Below the pieces are notes generated by a model, which made no database searches, was not told the origin of the DNA, and was given only the letters and a program-made list of their open reading frames with translations. The translations under genes and the position numbers were made by a program. This document shows positions 1 through 8,524 of a DNA stretch of 64,000 bases, one piece after another (position 1 is the first letter of the stretch; every line of letters starts with the position of its first letter). This stretch comes from CBDCBA01 sp965214125 (GTDB taxonomy: Bacteria > Planctomycetota > Phycisphaerae > Tepidisphaerales > Tepidisphaeraceae): the NCBI GenBank assembly GCA_965214125.1, contig CBDCBA010000024.1, forward strand, positions 558,001 to 622,000, in the 5' to 3' direction.

Positions 1-1623
1 GATCAGCCCGCTGCCGCTGAAGACGGCCTGCATCTCGTCGCGGAGCGCGACCGGCAGCAGCACGCTCAGGGCGCCCACGAAGACCACCTCGCGCACGCCG
101 ATCCCGCCGGGCGCCCACCGCGCCAGGTGCCCGGCCGCCCACCCGCACGCCCAGGCGCCCGCGACGGCCAGCAATGCGCCGTCGGCGGAGAGCGCCGCGC
201 CGATCAGCAGCCAGACCGCCAGGCTTTGCCACAGCACCCCCAGCGCCTGCCAGAGCAGCAGGCCCGTCAGCCGCGCCCAGTGCAGCCGGCGCACGCCCGC
301 GCGCCGCGTGGTGCGCCGGGCGACGTCGCTTGGGACGACCTTGTAAAAGACCGTCGGCACCGCCATCAGACACCCCGCCGCCAGCACGACCGCCAGCGTC
401 AGCCAGAGCCAGTGCAGGTTCGGCAGGCGCTGCCACGCGACCCACCAGAAGGCGACCGCCCCCACGCCAATCGCCGCGAAGAGCGCCAGCAGACCCTCGA
501 CGCGCTGCCCGACATTGGCCTGCACCCCGCTCACGCCGTACGGCCGGGCGAGCTCCATCCGCAGCACCAGGAACGACCGCCCTGGGATGTACCGCGCCAA
601 GTGCCCCAGCGACCAGACCCGCGCCGCCGCGCGCGGCGGCACCGACTCGCCAAAACCGCGCAGCACGCCGCGCCAGGTTTGGGTGCGAAACAGCAGCAGG
701 CCCGCCGCGTACGCCGCCACGCCCAAGGCGATGCGCAGCGGGTCGACCCGGCCGATGCGCACCTCGACAGCCTCCCACTCGCGCAGCACCGGCGCGATGA
801 CAAAAAACAGCACCGCCACCGTCAGGCTCACGCCCGCCAGCCGGCCCAGCCACGGCTTGAACCGGCCCCACGCGCGGCGCAGCTTGCGGGCGCGCGACTC
901 GTCGAGGCCGATGATCTCGTCCTTCACCAGTTCGACCCCGCCCCCGCCGATGCGCCGGCGACGCGTGGGCAACAGCTTCACGCCGTACTTGCGCAGCGTG
1001 CGACGCAGGAAGCGCCGGATCGGCGGCACCCACCGCAGCAGCACGTAGTTCAGGATCTTGAGCCCGACCCACGTGACGATCATCGTCGCCGGCAACGCGA
1101 TGACGGCGATGCCCAGCAGCTTGGTCACGTTCCCGCCGGCGTAGCGGCCCAGGAGCGGCATTTTGGCGACGATCCACTCGAACCGCTCGAAGATCGCCCA
1201 CATCAGCCCGACCGTCACCAGCACGCTAAAGAAGGTGATCAGCCCTGTGAACAAAGGCGAGTCGATCGGAAGCTGCCGCCCGCGGAAGACGTGCGTTGTC
1301 AGCCGGCGCTTGCCCGGAAACGTGACCAGCGCGAAGCCGATGATGAACAGCGGGATCCCGCCGGGGCCGGGCAACAGCACGCCCAGGATCGGGCTCGCCG
1401 CGATCGCCAGCCAGCCGACGACGTTCTTGAAGATCACCCAAAAGTACCCGCGGACCAGGCTCTCCAAACTGAGCTTTACCGGCCGGGCGACGTGCTCCTC
1501 GGCGAGCAGTTCGTCGGCGTAGCCCGAGTCGTCGATCGGCACGGCGTCCGGGTCGACCGCCGAGCGCTGGCTCGCCGTGACGGGCGGCGCCGAGGAAGAG
1601 GATAGATCGTCGGCCGCCGCCAA
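1..1623 (-). CDS. Lysylphosphatidylglycerol synthase-like (flippase-type) integral membrane protein, C-terminus beyond window
   Basis: The frame is open from the window edge to a TTG at 1621-1623 and gives at least 541 residues. After a polar N-terminus of about 55 residues come a hydrophobic stretch with PGPGGIPLF at residues 85-93, as in small PGPGW-type membrane proteins, and further membrane segments near 120-145, 160-180 and 270-290. The C-terminal half has several more helices and ends near residue 500 with APGGIGVREV. This P-G-G-x-G-x-R-E signature is typical of the LPG-synthase/UPF0104 transmembrane family, which flips or elongates lipids. No cytoplasmic transferase domain is visible in the part present. 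It is divergently arranged with the PhyH gene. The TTG start is a guess, because no ATG lies close by in this frame. The lipid substrate is unknown. Confidence 0.72.
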   Translation of the reverse strand, partial: MAAADDLSSSSAPPVTASQRSAVDPDAVPIDDSGYADELLAEEHVARPVKLSLESLVRGYFWVIFKNVVGWLAIAASPILGVLLPGPGGIPLFIIGFALVTFPGKRRLTTHVFRGRQLPIDSPLFTGLITFFSVLVTVGLMWAIFERFEWIVAKMPLLGRYAGGNVTKLLGIAVIALPATMIVTWVGLKILNYVLLRWVPPIRRFLRRTLRKYGVKLLPTRRRRIGGGGVELVKDEIIGLDESRARKLRRAWGRFKPWLGRLAGVSLTVAVLFFVIAPVLREWEAVEVRIGRVDPLRIALGVAAYAAGLLLFRTQTWRGVLRGFGESVPPRAAARVWSLGHLARYIPGRSFLVLRMELARPYGVSGVQANVGQRVEGLLALFAAIGVGAVAFWWVAWQRLPNLHWLWLTLAVVLAAGCLMAVPTVFYKVVPSDVARRTTRRAGVRRLHWARLTGLLLWQALGVLWQSLAVWLLIGAALSADGALLAVAGAWACGWAAGHLARWAPGGIGVREVVFVGALSVLLPVALRDEMQAVFSGSGLI

Positions 1624-1690
1624 GGGTCGGCCAGTGTAGCCGGATCGTCGCGCAGCATTGCGTTGCCACCGCCGCTAGTTTGCCACCCCC

Positions 1691-2515
1691 ATGACCACCC
1701 CCACCCCCACCGATCCCCGTCTCGATGCGCCTTACGAGTTGACCGACGCGCAGAAGCAACGCTTCCGCGAGGACGGCTTTGTCAAGCTGCCCAACGTCTT
1801 CACCCCCGACGTGCTCGACGAGTACGCCGAGGTCATCACCCAGCTCACGCTCGCGCGGGCGCCCCAGACCAAGCTGGAAGATCGCGACACCTACGGCAAG
1901 GCGTTCATCCAGGTCGGCAACCTGTGGGAGAAGGACGACAAGGCAAAGGCCTTTAGTTTCTCCAAGCGTCTCGCGCGCATCGCGAGCGAGCTGCTGGGTA
2001 CCGACGGCGTGCGCATGTGGCACGACCAGGCGCTGTACAAAGAGCCCGCCGGCGGGTTTACGCCGTGGCACGTGGACCAGTACTACTGGCCGATGGCCAC
2101 CGCCAAGTGCGTGACGGCGTGGGTCCCGCTCCAGGAGACGCCCCTCGAGATGGGCCCGCTCGAGTTCGGCAAGGGGAGTCACATCAAGAACGTCGGCCGC
2201 GACATCGCCATCAGCGACGACTCCGAGCGCCTCATCCGCGAGGCGATCAAGAAGGAGGGTGTCGTCAGCAGCTACGAGCCCTACGCCGCCGGCGAGGTCA
2301 GCTTCCACCTCGGCTGGACCCTGCACCGCGCCGGGCCGAACACAACGGACAAGCCGCGCAAGGTCCACACGATCATCTACATGGACAAGGACATGACCAT
2401 GCAGGCCCCCAAGAACCCCAACCAGGAGAACGACGCCAAGACGTGGAGCCCCGGCATTGAGGTCGGCCAGGTCATGGACTCGCCGCGCAACCCGATTCTG
2501 TGGGAGAAGGCGTGA
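1691..2515 (+). CDS. Phytanoyl-CoA dioxygenase (PhyH) family protein
   Basis: A 274-residue protein of the PhyH family, non-haem Fe(II)/2-oxoglutarate-dependent oxygenases. The metal triad is visible: His127 and Asp129 in WHVDQYYW, and a distal His212 in LHRAGPN. Arg223 follows at the place expected to hold 2-oxoglutarate. Family members hydroxylate many small molecules, from phytanoyl-CoA to ectoine and secondary metabolites, and planctomycetes carry many paralogues, so the substrate cannot be assigned. The ATG lies about 70 bp from the divergent membrane-protein gene. A REP-type palindrome follows the stop codon. Length and motifs look complete. Confidence 0.88.
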   Translation: MTTPTPTDPRLDAPYELTDAQKQRFREDGFVKLPNVFTPDVLDEYAEVITQLTLARAPQTKLEDRDTYGKAFIQVGNLWEKDDKAKAFSFSKRLARIASELLGTDGVRMWHDQALYKEPAGGFTPWHVDQYYWPMATAKCVTAWVPLQETPLEMGPLEFGKGSHIKNVGRDIAISDDSERLIREAIKKEGVVSSYEPYAAGEVSFHLGWTLHRAGPNTTDKPRKVHTIIYMDKDMTMQAPKNPNQENDAKTWSPGIEVGQVMDSPRNPILWEKA

Positions 2516-2547
2516 ACGCGGCGCAAAGGTTGAGAACCATCCTCGGC

Positions 2548-2613
2548 GTTAGCCGCCCCGCCTCGCGGGGCGCTCAGCGGCCTACCACGCGCCCCGCAAG
2601 GCGGGGCGGCTAA
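2548..2613. repeat. REP-like palindrome doublet, GTTAG-headed
   Basis: Inverted arms at 2548-2572 and 2589-2613 match over 25 bp with one mismatch. Each arm is itself a hairpin (CCGCCCCGC, loop CTC, GCGGGGCG) with a GTTAG head at its outer end. It lies between the convergent PhyH and serine-hydrolase genes and could act as a bidirectional terminator. It is the only copy of this sequence class in the window. Confidence 0.8.
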
Positions 2614-2658
2614 CCGGAGCCCTCGGGCACCCTGGTTCCGCAACGCCGGACAACCGGA

Positions 2659-3696
2659 TCACGACAAAAGGCAAGCGAACGCCTCGTCCCACCGCGCGTC
2701 ATCGTTCGGCACGGCGCCGTCGAACCCGAGGCGGGCGATGACCAGGCCGATCGACGGGGCGGCGAACAGCTTGATGTGGTTCCATCCGCTGATCCAAAAG
2801 GCGTCGCCCGGCAGGTGGGCGAACGTTCGCCGCCCCGCGTTGCTGCGCCAGCAGAAGCCGAAGACGCCCCCGACCGCCAACCCGCGGAACAGGGGGCCGT
2901 CGTACTGCGGCAAGTGATCGACCTGCGGCGTCGTCGCGAGGCGATGCCACTCGCTTGCGAACAGCCCGCGGCCGCCGTCGAGCCAAAGCTGGCCGAGTTT
3001 GGCCAGGCCCAGGGCATTTGTGAAGAACCCGCTGGCCGCATCGGGGCCCAAGCCGTTGGCGAGGTAGGCGTCCCAAAACCAGCCGTCGAGGCCGATCGGT
3101 TCAGCCACGATGCGAGCAAACAGCCGATCGATCGGCTCGCCGGCGAGGGCGGCCAGCAGCGCGCCGAGCAGGCGCATCGCATCGTCGTGGTAGTGAAAAT
3201 GCGTGCCGGGCGCAAAGAGGGGTTTGACCGGATCGAGCGGCGTCATCGACCCGTCGCTCAACCCGCCGCCCGCCAGCGTGGGCCGATTGGGCTCCCGATC
3301 CAGGCCGTCGATCGCCACGCCATACCGTCCGCCGTGGGCGTTGTACCCGCTGGTCATCGTCAGCAAATGCCGCGCGGTGACGGCCGGGTAAAGGTCTTGC
3401 AGGAACGGCAACGCCTCGGCCGCCGGGCAGTCGAGATCGAGCTTGCCCTGCCGATGCAGCACGCCCGCGACCGTGCAGGTGACGGCTTTGCTGACGCTAA
3501 AGCAGTTGTAGGTCGCCCCCGCCTCGTCCCCCGCCCAGACCAGCCGCCCCTCCTTCACGAGCGCGAGCGAGCGGGCGCCCTTTATGGGGCAGAAGGCGTC
3601 GACCTCCGCCACGAACGCCGCGACGGCGGTGGGGTCGAGGCCGACCACCTCGGGCGAAGCGATCGGCCAGCAGGCAAGGCAATCGGGGGACGTCAC
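2659..3696 (-). CDS. Serine hydrolase, class C beta-lactamase/esterase family
   Basis: A 345-residue protein from a GTG start at 3696. That start was chosen because the longer open frame would run into the divergent dehydrogenase gene. The active-site S-x-x-K motif is Ser67-Val-Ser-Lys70, preceded by the usual NCF. A tyrosine at about 169 (HFHYHDD) sits where the second motif (Y-x-N) belongs, but the Asn is replaced. ISGWN near the C-terminus may correspond to the third motif. No signal peptide is seen. Family members include D-aminopeptidases, esterases and penicillin-binding-like hydrolases, and the substrate here is unknown. Confident on family, not on role. Confidence 0.8.
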   Translation of the reverse strand: MTSPDCLACWPIASPEVVGLDPTAVAAFVAEVDAFCPIKGARSLALVKEGRLVWAGDEAGATYNCFSVSKAVTCTVAGVLHRQGKLDLDCPAAEALPFLQDLYPAVTARHLLTMTSGYNAHGGRYGVAIDGLDREPNRPTLAGGGLSDGSMTPLDPVKPLFAPGTHFHYHDDAMRLLGALLAALAGEPIDRLFARIVAEPIGLDGWFWDAYLANGLGPDAASGFFTNALGLAKLGQLWLDGGRGLFASEWHRLATTPQVDHLPQYDGPLFRGLAVGGVFGFCWRSNAGRRTFAHLPGDAFWISGWNHIKLFAAPSIGLVIARLGFDGAVPNDDARWDEAFACLLS

Positions 3697-3742
3697 GCCG
3701 CCACCGTATCGCGGGCGCGTCCGTGCGGTAGAGTCGCCCGCC

Positions 3743-4150
3743 GTGGACCCCGACACGCTTGCCGCCCTCTGCGACTGCATCGTTCCGCCGGACGATTGGC
3801 CCGGCGCGTGCGACCTGGACGTGCCGGCGTTCGTGGTTCGGATGGTCGAACTCGGCGACGCCCCGCCGCACCTCGCCGACGGCCTGGTCGCCCTCGAGGC
3901 CGAGGCGACGCATCAACTCGGCCGCGCGTTTCACGAAGCGACGCCCGACGCGCAGCACGATTTGCTGGCGAAGCTCGAACGGGGCAACGCGCAGACGGAT
4001 TGGCCAATCCCCGCCAACCAATGGTTCGACGCCGCCGTCACGCTCGTCTGCCAAGGCTACTACGGCGACCCCGGCAACGGCGCGAACTTCGGCGAAACGG
4101 CCTGGGCCATGATCGGCTACCGCGCCGGCGCGACGCGGGGGCGGGCGTGA
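3743..4150 (+). CDS. Gluconate 2-dehydrogenase subunit 3 family protein
   Basis: A 135-residue protein from a GTG at 3743; upstream starts would overlap the divergent gene. The C-terminal part has GYYGDPGNGAN followed by AWAMIGY, the signature of the small subunit (subunit 3) of membrane-bound gluconate/sorbitol dehydrogenases. This subunit usually assists assembly or export of the flavoprotein subunit. Its stop codon overlaps the start of the next gene (GTGA), so the two are translationally coupled. No Tat signal is visible at the chosen start, which is unusual because subunit 3 often carries one. Confidence 0.8.
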   Translation: MDPDTLAALCDCIVPPDDWPGACDLDVPAFVVRMVELGDAPPHLADGLVALEAEATHQLGRAFHEATPDAQHDLLAKLERGNAQTDWPIPANQWFDAAVTLVCQGYYGDPGNGANFGETAWAMIGYRAGATRGRA

Positions 4151-5796
4151 GCACATCGACCGACTACGACGCCATCGTCGTCGGCACCGGCGCGGGCGGC
4201 GCGACGGCGGCCGGAACGCTCGCGCTCGCCGGCCGGCGCGTGCTCGTGCTGGAGCGCGGCCGACCGTTTCCGTACGCGAGTGAGCGGCGCGATCACCTGC
4301 GGAACCACCGCGTCGCCCTGCACGGCCACAACACCGGGCCGAGCCTCGACGGCAACCCGCGCGTCCTCGTCACCGCCGGCGGCAAACAGGTTACGCCGCG
4401 CCCGCACGAGGGCGGGTGGAACAACAACGCGATGGCCCTGGGCGGCGGAACGGTCGTCTACGGCGGGCAGGCGTGGCGCTTCATGCCGCAGGACTTCCGC
4501 ATGGCCACCGAGTACGGCGTGCCGGCCGGCAGTTCCCTCGCCGACTGGCCCATCGGCTACGACGACCTCACGCCGTTCTACGAGCGCATCGAACACGAGG
4601 TCGGCGTCTGCGGCGACGCGAGACTCGACGGCGGCAGCGGCATCCATCGCGACAAACCCCTGCCGATGCCGCCCATGCCGATGCATCCCGCCGCGCGGCT
4701 GCTGACCGACGCCGCCGACCGCCTCGGCTGGCCGACCGCGCCGGTGCCGCTGCTCATCAACAGCATTCCCTACAACGGCCGCCCCGCCTGCGTTGGCTGC
4801 GGCGAATGCCCCGGCTTCGCCTGCCCGACCGACGCCAAGAACGGCGGTTTCAACACCCTGCTCACCCGCGGCCTCGCGACGGGCAACTGCACGCTCGTGA
4901 CCGGCGCCCGCGTCACCCGCATCGACACGAACGACCGCGGCGACGTCATCGGCGTGATTTACGTCGACGCGCAGCACGCTGAGCATTCGCCAAAGGCAAG
5001 GCACGTCGTCGTTGCCTGCGGGGCGATTGAATCTGCTCGTTTACTGTTGATCTCACGCACCCGCCAACATCCTGCCGGCCTGGGCAACGCGAACGATCAG
5101 GTCGGGCGGAACCTGCAAGGCCACCACTATGTCGGCGCGATTGGCGTGATGGCCGAGCCCGTTCAACCCGGGGGAGGCCCTGGGCCGCGCGTGTCGACGT
5201 GCCGGTGGAACCACGGGAACCCCGGCATCATCGGCGGCGGGATGCTGGCCGACGATTTCGTCAAGCTGCCGATCGCCTTCTGGCAAAAGCCCCGCCCGCC
5301 CGGCGTGCCGAGTTGGGGCCTGGCCAACAAGCGGTACATGCGGCACGCCTACCCGCGAACGATCGAGGTCGTCGGCCCGGTCCACGAGATTCCGTCGCCC
5401 GATTGCCGCGTCACGCTCGACCCCGCCGTACGCGACAGCCTGGGCCTGCCCGTCGCCCGGCTCGGCGGCACAACGCACCCCGCCACGCTCGACTCCGCCC
5501 GATTCATGCAGGAAAAGGCGATGCAATGGATCGCCGAGACGGGTGCCAGGCACGTTCGCCCTGTCGGCGACGCGACCACCCTCCGCCTCTCCGCCGGCCA
5601 GCACCAGGCCGGAACGTGTCGCATGGGCGACGACCCGACCACGAGCGTCTGCGACCGCTTCGGCCGCGTCCACGGCCACGCGAACCTGTGGATCCTCGAC
5701 GGCAGCCTGCACGTCACCAACGGCGGCTTCAACCCGGCACTGACGATCCACGCCTTGGCGTTGCGCGGGGCGGAGGCAATCACCGATTTTTCCTGA
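4147..5796 (+). CDS. GMC-family FAD-dependent oxidoreductase (gluconate dehydrogenase-like large subunit)
   Basis: A 549-residue flavoprotein whose GTG start overlaps the subunit 3 gene by four bases. The FAD-binding GTGAGG motif is at residues 13-18, with ERGRPF at the end of the second strand. A Cys-rich segment CVGCGECPGFACPTDAKNG lies around residues 214-230. The C-terminal GMC domain contains HQAGTCRMG at about 486, with the catalytic His, and GGFNPALT at about 528, with the partner Asn. The pair with subunit 3 suggests oxidation of a sugar, sugar acid or alcohol, with electrons passed to the membrane. The usual third, cytochrome c, subunit is not next to it, so the electron acceptor is unknown. 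Confidence 0.88.
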   Translation: MSTSTDYDAIVVGTGAGGATAAGTLALAGRRVLVLERGRPFPYASERRDHLRNHRVALHGHNTGPSLDGNPRVLVTAGGKQVTPRPHEGGWNNNAMALGGGTVVYGGQAWRFMPQDFRMATEYGVPAGSSLADWPIGYDDLTPFYERIEHEVGVCGDARLDGGSGIHRDKPLPMPPMPMHPAARLLTDAADRLGWPTAPVPLLINSIPYNGRPACVGCGECPGFACPTDAKNGGFNTLLTRGLATGNCTLVTGARVTRIDTNDRGDVIGVIYVDAQHAEHSPKARHVVVACGAIESARLLLISRTRQHPAGLGNANDQVGRNLQGHHYVGAIGVMAEPVQPGGGPGPRVSTCRWNHGNPGIIGGGMLADDFVKLPIAFWQKPRPPGVPSWGLANKRYMRHAYPRTIEVVGPVHEIPSPDCRVTLDPAVRDSLGLPVARLGGTTHPATLDSARFMQEKAMQWIAETGARHVRPVGDATTLRLSAGQHQAGTCRMGDDPTTSVCDRFGRVHGHANLWILDGSLHVTNGGFNPALTIHALALRGAEAITDFS

Positions 5797-5843
5797 CGGG
5801 GCGTAATGCTCCTCTGGCAGGTTCGCATGTCTCCCTTCCCTCG

Positions 5844-6101
5844 TCAGAGTTCCTGAACGTCGAGCAGCAGCAACCGCTTCAGGCGGGGATTCGCGAGCAA
5901 GTCCAACGCCAGCCGGTGCAACTCACCATCAACGACGGGGTAAACTTCGAGGCCCACCTCACCATCGAACGGTGCAAACATCTCCTCGCCGCCCGTTTCA
6001 CAAAGGTCTTCAAGTTCGTCCAGCAACGCCTCCTGTACCAGCGGCTCGAGTGTGCGAAGTGACGCCCAAGCGTCAGCGACGATCTCGTAGTCCCAAGGCA
6101 C
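5844..6101 (-). CDS. Small hypothetical protein, possible RelE/ParE-like toxin
   Basis: An 85-residue protein that overlaps the upstream gene by 29 bp, which implies co-transcription. It begins MPWDYEIVADA and ends with RLALDLLANPRLKRLLLLDV. The pattern of an N-terminal strand, a helix, and closing strands with a basic patch is reminiscent of RelE/ParE-type toxins, but no diagnostic residues can be identified. It is acidic and Leu-rich. The gene pairing is the main argument for a toxin-antitoxin role, and a plain housekeeping small protein is equally possible. Confidence 0.55.
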   Translation of the reverse strand: MPWDYEIVADAWASLRTLEPLVQEALLDELEDLCETGGEEMFAPFDGEVGLEVYPVVDGELHRLALDLLANPRLKRLLLLDVQEL

Positions 6102-6477
6102 GCCTAGCCTCCTCTCGCGTAATCACTTCCCCCGCCTCAGCTTGCTTCAACCGGCGGCGCAGGAGTTCCACATCGCGGCGGACGATGTGGCGGGCGTGAA
6201 ACACCATCGCTTCGAGTTGCTTGCGGTCGGCGGTGGCGATCGCGTCCGCGCCGACCAGCCGTGTCAGCAATAGGTCAGCCTCTTCGGCCCAACGCCGCCA
6301 CCCCTCGCGTAGCTGCTCGGCGCGGGCAGCCTTGGCTGGGTCGGCGTCGAGGGTGAACGTCTCGCGGTCGAACGCCTTGAGCGCGTTGTACTCGGCCACG
6401 CAGGAGGCTAACAGGTGCCCGGCCGCTCCTTGCGGCAACGCCTGCGGCAATGGCGGAAGGATGTCATCGGCAATCAT
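6073..6477 (-). CDS. Hypothetical protein, possible antitoxin partner of the downstream small gene
   Basis: A 134-residue, mostly helical, charged protein. It ends with EVITREEARRALGLRDRR, a short helix and basic tail often seen at the C-terminus of small planctomycete regulatory proteins. The middle part has heptad-like hydrophobic spacing and may be a coiled coil. It lies first in a two-gene unit and overlaps the next gene by 29 bp. No known domain is recognised. An antitoxin role is inferred only from the arrangement. Confidence 0.5.
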   Translation of the reverse strand: MIADDILPPLPQALPQGAAGHLLASCVAEYNALKAFDRETFTLDADPAKAARAEQLREGWRRWAEEADLLLTRLVGADAIATADRKQLEAMVFHARHIVRRDVELLRRRLKQAEAGEVITREEARRALGLRDRR

Positions 6478-6569
6478 GGCGGAAACGAGCCGGCGTGGCT
6501 CAACATCATCCTAACTCTCCGGCCGCGAGCCGGCAACCGCGTCGACATCTACGATCCGCATCCGATCAG

Positions 6570-6609
6570 GTAGCCGGAGTCAGACCGCGACTCGTTGAGT
6601 CGCGGCTAT
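6570..6609. repeat. REP element, truncated doublet (ACTC/GAGT family)
   Basis: The right-hand unit at 6585-6609 is a full hairpin (CCGCGACTC, loop GTT, GAGTCGCGG) with head CTAT. The left unit is reduced to a GTAGCC head and a broken stem. It is the same family as the elements at 35104-35172 and 62205-62281, and lies in the 170-bp gap before the flavoprotein gene. Confidence 0.65.
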
Positions 6610-6648
6610 GGGAACGTGGTCGAGAACGGTCGACCCCTACGGTGAAGC

Positions 6649-7944
6649 GTGACCGCCGCCGATTCCGCTGATACCGCCATCGTCGGGGCAGGGGCGGCGG
6701 GGATGGCGGCGGGGATTTTTGCGAAGGAGGCGAGCCCGGACGCCCGCGTCGTGTTGCTCGACGGGGCGAAAAAGCCGGGGGCGAAGATCCTCGTGGCCGG
6801 CGGCGGGCGGTGCAATGTCACGCACTACCAGGTCGATCACCGCGACTACAACGCGGCCAGCCGGGGGTTCGTGAAGAACGTCCTCGGCAGCTTCACCGCC
6901 GACGACACCGTCGCGTGGATGGCGTCGCTCGGCGTGACGCTCAAGCGCGAGCCGACGGGCAAGCTCTTCCCGACCACCGACAAGGCCCGGACCGTGCTCG
7001 ACGCCCTGCTCGGGCGGCTCGATCAACTCGGGGCGGAGCTTTGGACACAGAGTCGCGTGACCGCTGTCGAGCGCGACGGTGATGGCTTTTGGCTGACGAT
7101 CAACGGCGAGCGCGAACTCTGCGCGAAGCGGCTGATTCTCTCGCCCGGCGGCCGCAGCCTGCCAAAGACCGGCAGCGACGGCGGCGGCTACGAACTTGCC
7201 AGAACGCTCGGTCACGCGGTCACGCCGACGCACCCGGCCCTCGTGTCGATCGTGCTCCAGCAGCACTGGTTCCACGCTGACATCACCGGCGCCAGCCACG
7301 AGGCGGAACTGACGACGCTGGCGGACGGCAGGCCGGTCGATCGGCGAACGGGGTCGCTCCTCTGGACGCACTTTGGCCTGAGCGGGCCGCTCGTGATGGA
7401 CGCCAGCCGGCACTACCTCGCCAACAAGCACGCCGGCCGCGGCGTCGAGTGGCGGCTGAACCTGCTGCCGGGCGAGCGCTTCGAGACGGTCGAGGCCACG
7501 CTGGTTCGCCTGGCGGAACGCATGCCGAAGCTGGCGGTGAAGCGCGTGCTCGAGCAGTGGTCAAGCGGCGGCGCGAGCGTGAAGTTCGACTTGCCCGATC
7601 GCGTCCTGCGGGCCGTCATCGGCTGGGCGGATGTGAACGGCGAGCAGGCAATGGCGCACCTGAAGCGTGATGATCGCCGCCGGCTGGTTCACGCCCTGGT
7701 CGATCTGCCGCTGCCGGTGGAGCAGGAGCGCGGCTGGAATCACGCCGAGGTGACGGCCGGCGGCGTGCCGCTGGGGGACGTGTCGTGGAAGACGATGGCG
7801 AGCAAAGCGTGCGACGGCCTGCACCTGGCGGGGGAAATCCTCGACCTCGACGGCCGCATCGGCGGGTTCAACTTCCAATGGGCCTGGGCCACCGGCCGCC
7901 TCGCGGGACACGGCGCGGCAAGTGCGGTTGCACCTCAGGCGTAG
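6649..7944 (+). CDS. HI0933/YhiN-family NAD(P)/FAD-dependent oxidoreductase
   Basis: A 431-residue flavoprotein starting at GTG 6649. The N-terminus has the FAD Rossmann motif AIVGAGAAGMAAG at about residues 10-22, then KKPGAKILVAGGGRCNVTH at about 41-60. The latter GGGRCN block is diagnostic of the HI0933/YhiN family. The C-terminus has the second family block, with EVTAGGVPL, GLHLAGEILDLDGRIGGFN and QWAWATGRLAG. These proteins are widespread, about 400 residues long and still poorly characterised; no substrate is established for most of them. It is monocistronic here. Confidence 0.88.
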   Translation: MTAADSADTAIVGAGAAGMAAGIFAKEASPDARVVLLDGAKKPGAKILVAGGGRCNVTHYQVDHRDYNAASRGFVKNVLGSFTADDTVAWMASLGVTLKREPTGKLFPTTDKARTVLDALLGRLDQLGAELWTQSRVTAVERDGDGFWLTINGERELCAKRLILSPGGRSLPKTGSDGGGYELARTLGHAVTPTHPALVSIVLQQHWFHADITGASHEAELTTLADGRPVDRRTGSLLWTHFGLSGPLVMDASRHYLANKHAGRGVEWRLNLLPGERFETVEATLVRLAERMPKLAVKRVLEQWSSGGASVKFDLPDRVLRAVIGWADVNGEQAMAHLKRDDRRRLVHALVDLPLPVEQERGWNHAEVTAGGVPLGDVSWKTMASKACDGLHLAGEILDLDGRIGGFNFQWAWATGRLAGHGAASAVAPQA

Positions 7945-7950
7945 CCTCGG

Positions 7951-8020
7951 CGTCTGTTGTAGGGTAAGCACGGCTCACCCCGGATCCGGACGGTGGGCTG
8001 TGCCCACCCTACAGCAGACG
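7951..8020. repeat. Imperfect palindrome, GTAGGGT...ACCCTAC type
   Basis: Arms starting CGTCTGTTGTAGGGT and ending ACCCTACAGCAGACG face each other about a GGATCCGGA-like centre. It resembles a diverged copy of the GTAGGGTGGGAT doublets at 14491 and 33917, including the GGATCCGGA centre shared with 14491. It lies just after the flavoprotein stop and may act as a terminator. Confidence 0.65.
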
Positions 8021-8524
8021 CCAGGGTTGAAGGTCATCCGCTCTAGGTGCGATTTGGGGTTTGACCGCTCACCGGTTCAACCCTGTCCGCGCAAGCGCAA
8101 GGCCCCGAAGGTTTGCACCATCGGGGCCTCGCGGACCTGCACGACTCCCATGTCATCGGCCATCAGGCCACGCGAACTTCGGTCGTTTCCCGCGACCGAG
8201 TTCCCGCCCGAACAGACCACTTGGCCTGCTCGGCCGACCTCGCATCCATCGGGCGGCCACCGTCGTGGCACGCCCCGCGAGGCCGCGACCCCTCTCCGCT
8301 TCCGACGCCGCGCCCATGTGATCGCGGCGCCGACTCCTCATCCCGTGCACTGGCTTCGTCCCGCCGCAATCGTTGGCTGGCGAAGAAAAAAGTTTTCCGT
8401 CCTAACCAACCAGCGGCCGGGCACCCTTAACAGGTTGGCGATTGTAGCGACCGGCGGATCGGTGAAAAGCCAGAACTTTCTGCTGCGCCAGCAGATTTCC
8501 CCCATCTTGTTGTGAGGGAACCTG
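8021..8524. other. Gene-free gap with a strong stem-loop
   Basis: About 500 bp between the convergent flavoprotein and antiporter genes has no open frame with protein-like composition. At 8085-8136 there is a two-part stem: outer GTCCGCG/CGCGGAC and inner GGCCCCGA/TCGGGGCC. It could be a terminator or part of a small RNA. A GGTTCAACCC string at about 8073 recalls a tRNA T-loop, but no cloverleaf can be built around it. The last 100 bp are more AT-rich. Confidence 0.4.

Noticed and set aside
127..1605. Long open frames opposite real genes (for example 127-1605 +, 15604-17430 -, 16775-19084 -, 8558-10033 +)
   Set aside because: They are rich in Arg, Pro, Ala and His, have no domain pattern, and lie antisense to recognisable genes. 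Such shadow frames are expected at this GC content.
2776..4146. Longer N-terminus of the GMC oxidoreductase (frame open from 2776)
   Set aside because: This part is antisense to the serine hydrolase and in a different frame over the subunit 3 gene; the GTG at 4147 directly precedes the FAD motif.
8060..8140. Possible tRNA around GGTTCAACCC at about 8073
   Set aside because: No acceptor stem, D-arm or anticodon arm can be paired at the right spacing; the strong stem-loop at 8085-8136 does not fit a cloverleaf.
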